Shown piece after piece: positions 61,691-64,000 of a stretch of 64,000 nt of DNA. Origin of the DNA: Vibrio furnissii CIP 102972. Its GTDB lineage: Bacteria > Pseudomonadota > Gammaproteobacteria > Enterobacterales > Vibrionaceae. Within the stretch, counting starts at the first letter, position 1, and every line of letters starts with the position of its first letter. A program made the translations under genes and the position numbers. Location: assembly GCF_000176175.1 (NCBI RefSeq), contig NZ_ACZP01000013.1:558001-622000 (forward strand), in the 5' to 3' direction. The notes below the pieces were generated by a model. It had not been told where the DNA came from. It was given only the letters and a program-made list of their open reading frames with translations, and ran no database searches.

Positions 61691-62365
61691 CTAAACTAAG
61701 GTAATCAGCATGTTTACGGCTCCGACACCGGTATAAACGCCGTAAACGATAATAAATATTGCCGCTATATGACGAAATATTTTCGATTGTTGCAACTCTT
61801 TTATTTTTGTTGCCCCAAAACCGACCAACAGCATCGCGGGTAATGTACCTAAACCAAACGCCCCCATCACAAGTGCGCCTTGCAAAAAACCACCTGAAAC
61901 CGCGGCCCAAGTCAAAATTGAATACACTAAGCCACATGGCAACCAGCCCCAAATGAAACCAAACGGCAGGGCATACCAACTCTTTTTCAAAGGCAACAGT
62001 GCTTTACCGGCAGGCGAAATGCGTTTCCAAAGACGTTGTCCTAACGCCTCGAGCTTGAGGACACCAAACCACCAACGTCCCACATACAAGCCAAGCCCAA
62101 TCATTAGGATCGCGGCCAGCAATCGTAACCAAACCAAAAAATGGTTGAGATCCGCAACGGCAGAAAGAGAGGCGGTTAACCCGCCAACAATGGCCCCAAA
62201 CACCATGTAACTGCCAAGACGGCCGATATTATAGAATAGCAGCGGCATAGCTGGATTCGTTTGATGATTTAAGGTGAGCAGCGACCCCAAACCGCCACAC
62301 ATCCCCATGCAGTGACCAGCACCCAATAAGCCAATCACAAAGGCGCCGATAAAATCGGGGCTCAT
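61691..62365 (-). CDS. TauE/SafE-type membrane protein of the cbb3 assembly operon
   Basis: Membrane protein of 224 residues with about six hydrophobic segments and an N-terminal GAGHCMGMCGGLG motif (CxxxC, possible metal binding) plus GWLPCGLVYS. In many proteobacteria this family follows ccoS and is thought to aid copper or haem delivery to cbb3 oxidase. The ATG overlaps the ccoS stop. Confidence 0.85.
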   Translation of the reverse strand: MSPDFIGAFVIGLLGAGHCMGMCGGLGSLLTLNHQTNPAMPLLFYNIGRLGSYMVFGAIVGGLTASLSAVADLNHFLVWLRLLAAILMIGLGLYVGRWWFGVLKLEALGQRLWKRISPAGKALLPLKKSWYALPFGFIWGWLPCGLVYSILTWAAVSGGFLQGALVMGAFGLGTLPAMLLVGFGATKIKELQQSKIFRHIAAIFIIVYGVYTGVGAVNMLITLV

Positions 62366-62535
62366 TGTTTATCCTTACCGGATTGATCGGCGTGCTCATC
62401 ATCTTCAAACAAAATGTTGTGCCCCTGACGCTCCAGATCCTCAAACTGCTCGCTTTTCACTGCCCACAAAAAAATGGCAACAGCGACACACACAAGCACA
62501 ATCGCAATCGGGATCAGAATATAGAGGCTTTCCAT
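62362..62535 (-). CDS. ccoS: cbb3-type oxidase assembly protein CcoS
   Basis: Short membrane protein of 57 residues (MESLYILIPIAIVLVCVAVA...FEDLERQG). The FEDLE-x-x-G motif after one helix is diagnostic of CcoS, needed for cofactor insertion in cytochrome cbb3 oxidase. It starts immediately after ccoI stops and overlaps the next gene by four bases. Confidence 0.92.
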   Translation of the reverse strand: MESLYILIPIAIVLVCVAVAIFLWAVKSEQFEDLERQGHNILFEDDEHADQSGKDKQ

Positions 62536-64000
62536 TTACTTACCTTGTTCTTTCAACAAACGAAGAGAGTTGGATACTACTATAATTGAGCTGGCAGACA
62601 TACCCACCACCGCCACATAGGGTGCAACTAATCCCGCCACCGCCAAAGGTAAAATCAGCAAGTTGTAGCCCAAAGACCACGCAAGATTTTCACGAATAAT
62701 ACGTCGAGTTTTCAGCGCTAACGTGCGAGCCTCTAACAATTTATCCAACCTATCACCAAGTAAAACCATGTCGGCCGACGCTTTCGCGACGTCAGTGCCG
62801 CCACCCATCGCCACAGAAATGTGCGCGCCAGCAAGCGTCGGCGCATCGTTAATGCCATCGCCAACCATCATGGTGATATCTTGGGTATTGATTTGATTCA
62901 AGTACGCCAGTTTATCTTCTGGTTTGGCCTGAGCAACCACATGATCAATGCCCATCTGACGAGCGACGGTTTGCGCGTTTACTTCAGAATCGCCGGTCAA
63001 CAAGGTAATTTTGATGCCAGCATCGTGAAATTTGTCGATAAATGTTTTTGCTTCTTTTCGTATTGGGTCTTGGTAATGGAAGGTCGCAACATGGTCACCG
63101 TCAACCGCGAGATAAATGGCGTTCACTTCACCTTGGTGACTGTCATCCAATACAAATTGCGCGCTACCGATCTTCACGTCATGTGTTCCGTGTCGGCCCA
63201 CAACACCAGAGCCAATCACGTTCCGTACTTGCTCTACAGCAAACGTTGTATCAGCATACGGTCTGAATGCCTTGGCAATGGGATGATTCGCGTGTTGTTC
63301 CAACGACGCTGCGAGCGCCAAACATTGTTTTTCCGTCCACGACGAATGAAGAACCACTTGGCCGATTTCGATATTACCATGCGTCAAGGTGCCCGTTTTA
63401 TCGATCACCAAGTGATGGACCTTACACAACGTTTCAAACACGTGGCTCTTGCGAAGCAAAATCCCGAAGCTCCCCATGCGTGACGTGGCACACGTGAGCG
63501 CCGTCGGAGTGGCCAAAGAGAGTGCACAAGGGCAGGTGGCGACCAAAACAGACAACATGATCCAAAACGCATCATCTGGCTTTGCTTCATGCCAATAGAA
63601 CCATGTCCCGGCGGCAATAATCAAAATGACTGCAACAAAATAACGCGCCACAACGTCTGCCACTTCAGCAATACGAGGTTTGGAGGACTGGGCATCATCT
63701 TGAAGACGTACGATATTGGAGATGACCGAATCGGCTTTCGATGCCGTCACTTCCAGCTCAAACGCCTCTTCTCCATTGAGGGTACCCGCAAATACCGCAT
63801 CGCCAACACTTTTAACCACTGGTAGCGATTCACCCGTTAACATGGACTCATCGACATGGACGCGCCCCTGTCGAATATGACCATCAGCAGGAATATGTTC
63901 CCCAGGAAGCACTCGAATTCGATCGCCCAATTGCAGCGTTTTCACTGGCACTTGCTGACCATCGAGCGTGGTAGCAATCGCCGGGATCAGTTTGAGTAAA
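62536..64000 (-). CDS. ccoI: Copper-transporting P-type ATPase CcoI (N-terminus outside window)
   Basis: Exports copper for cbb3 oxidase assembly. The visible 488 codons include TGES (actuator), CPCAL (metal-binding helix), DKTGTLTHG (phospho-acceptor Asp), GDGIND, and C-terminal membrane helices. The frame continues past base 64000, so the start, metal-binding domain and first helices are not seen. No frameshift. First visible gene of ccoI-ccoS-tauE/safE, upstream of fnr. Confidence 0.93.
   Translation of the reverse strand, partial: LLKLIPAIATTLDGQQVPVKTLQLGDRIRVLPGEHIPADGHIRQGRVHVDESMLTGESLPVVKSVGDAVFAGTLNGEEAFELEVTASKADSVISNIVRLQDDAQSSKPRIAEVADVVARYFVAVILIIAAGTWFYWHEAKPDDAFWIMLSVLVATCPCALSLATPTALTCATSRMGSFGILLRKSHVFETLCKVHHLVIDKTGTLTHGNIEIGQVVLHSSWTEKQCLALAASLEQHANHPIAKAFRPYADTTFAVEQVRNVIGSGVVGRHGTHDVKIGSAQFVLDDSHQGEVNAIYLAVDGDHVATFHYQDPIRKEAKTFIDKFHDAGIKITLLTGDSEVNAQTVARQMGIDHVVAQAKPEDKLAYLNQINTQDITMMVGDGINDAPTLAGAHISVAMGGGTDVAKASADMVLLGDRLDKLLEARTLALKTRRIIRENLAWSLGYNLLILPLAVAGLVAPYVAVVGMSASSIIVVSNSLRLLKEQGK

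Noticed and set aside
1..64000. CRISPR arrays, prophage, integrases, transposases, tRNA or rRNA genes
   Set aside because: None were seen: no regularly spaced repeats, no recognisable recombinase reading frame, and no cloverleaf or rRNA sequence noted by eye. A tRNA scan would be the decisive check.

Overview
This is ordinary chromosomal DNA of a gammaproteobacterium, almost certainly a Vibrio close to but not identical with V. cholerae. The TonB2-ExbB2-ExbD2-TtpC cluster, NorM divergent from riboflavin synthase, the tup-mobA-mobB/moeA block, the potABCD2D1 cluster and the ccoI-ccoS-fnr-uspE-ttcA order all match, as far as I recall it, V. cholerae chromosome I. A glycerol-3-phosphate ugp operon and a lactate dehydrogenase-like gene at the left end look like additions relative to V. 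cholerae. I see no prophage, insertion sequence, CRISPR array, rRNA or tRNA.

Layout. 1-5 kb: leftward ugpB-ugpA-ugpE-ugpC-deoR-type regulator (glycerol-3-phosphate uptake). 5-7.6 kb: a 2-hydroxyacid dehydrogenase, a metallo-beta-lactamase-fold hydrolase and an outer-membrane lipocalin. 7.7-13.6 kb: iron block, with a Fur-type box before the six-gene TonB2 energy-transduction operon and another before a ferric-siderophore reductase. 13.7-26.6 kb: housekeeping (patatin, exported DNA ligase, DUF3080 lipoprotein, NorM, riboflavin synthase, ketosamine kinase, NlpC/P60 lipoprotein, chemoreceptor, sterol-desaturase-like enzyme, DTW-domain tRNA enzyme, NagK). 26.6-48.5 kb: tungstate/molybdenum-cofactor/formate-dehydrogenase block. 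48.7-50.9 kb: ammonium transporter and sirtuin. 51-56 kb: spermidine/norspermidine transporter with two binding proteins. 56-58.6 kb: a membrane protein, a Bax-like glucosaminidase and DUF2987. 58.7-64 kb: ttcA, uspE, fnr and the cbb3 oxidase assembly genes ccoI-ccoS-tauE/safE (ccoI runs off the window).

The most interesting reading is regulatory. Between 31 and 41 kb, four sequences fit the sigma-54 -24/-12 promoter (GG-N10-GC). They lie before the leftward tupABC-mobA-mobB/moeA operon, the leftward fdhD, the rightward DUF3305-DUF3306 pair and the rightward formate dehydrogenase operon. A sigma-54-type response regulator (with GAFTGA) and its histidine kinase lie divergent from tupA. A shared palindrome, core GACAATTTGTC, sits about 90 bp and 82 bp upstream of the -24 elements of tupA and of the formate dehydrogenase operon. 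I infer that this two-component system, unnamed as far as I know, co-regulates tungstate uptake, cofactor synthesis, FdhD maturation and formate dehydrogenase. A fifth sigma-54 promoter precedes the ammonium transporter and is probably NtrC-dependent.

All coordinates, motifs and start codons were read by eye. Family names come from recognising sequence features, not from a search.
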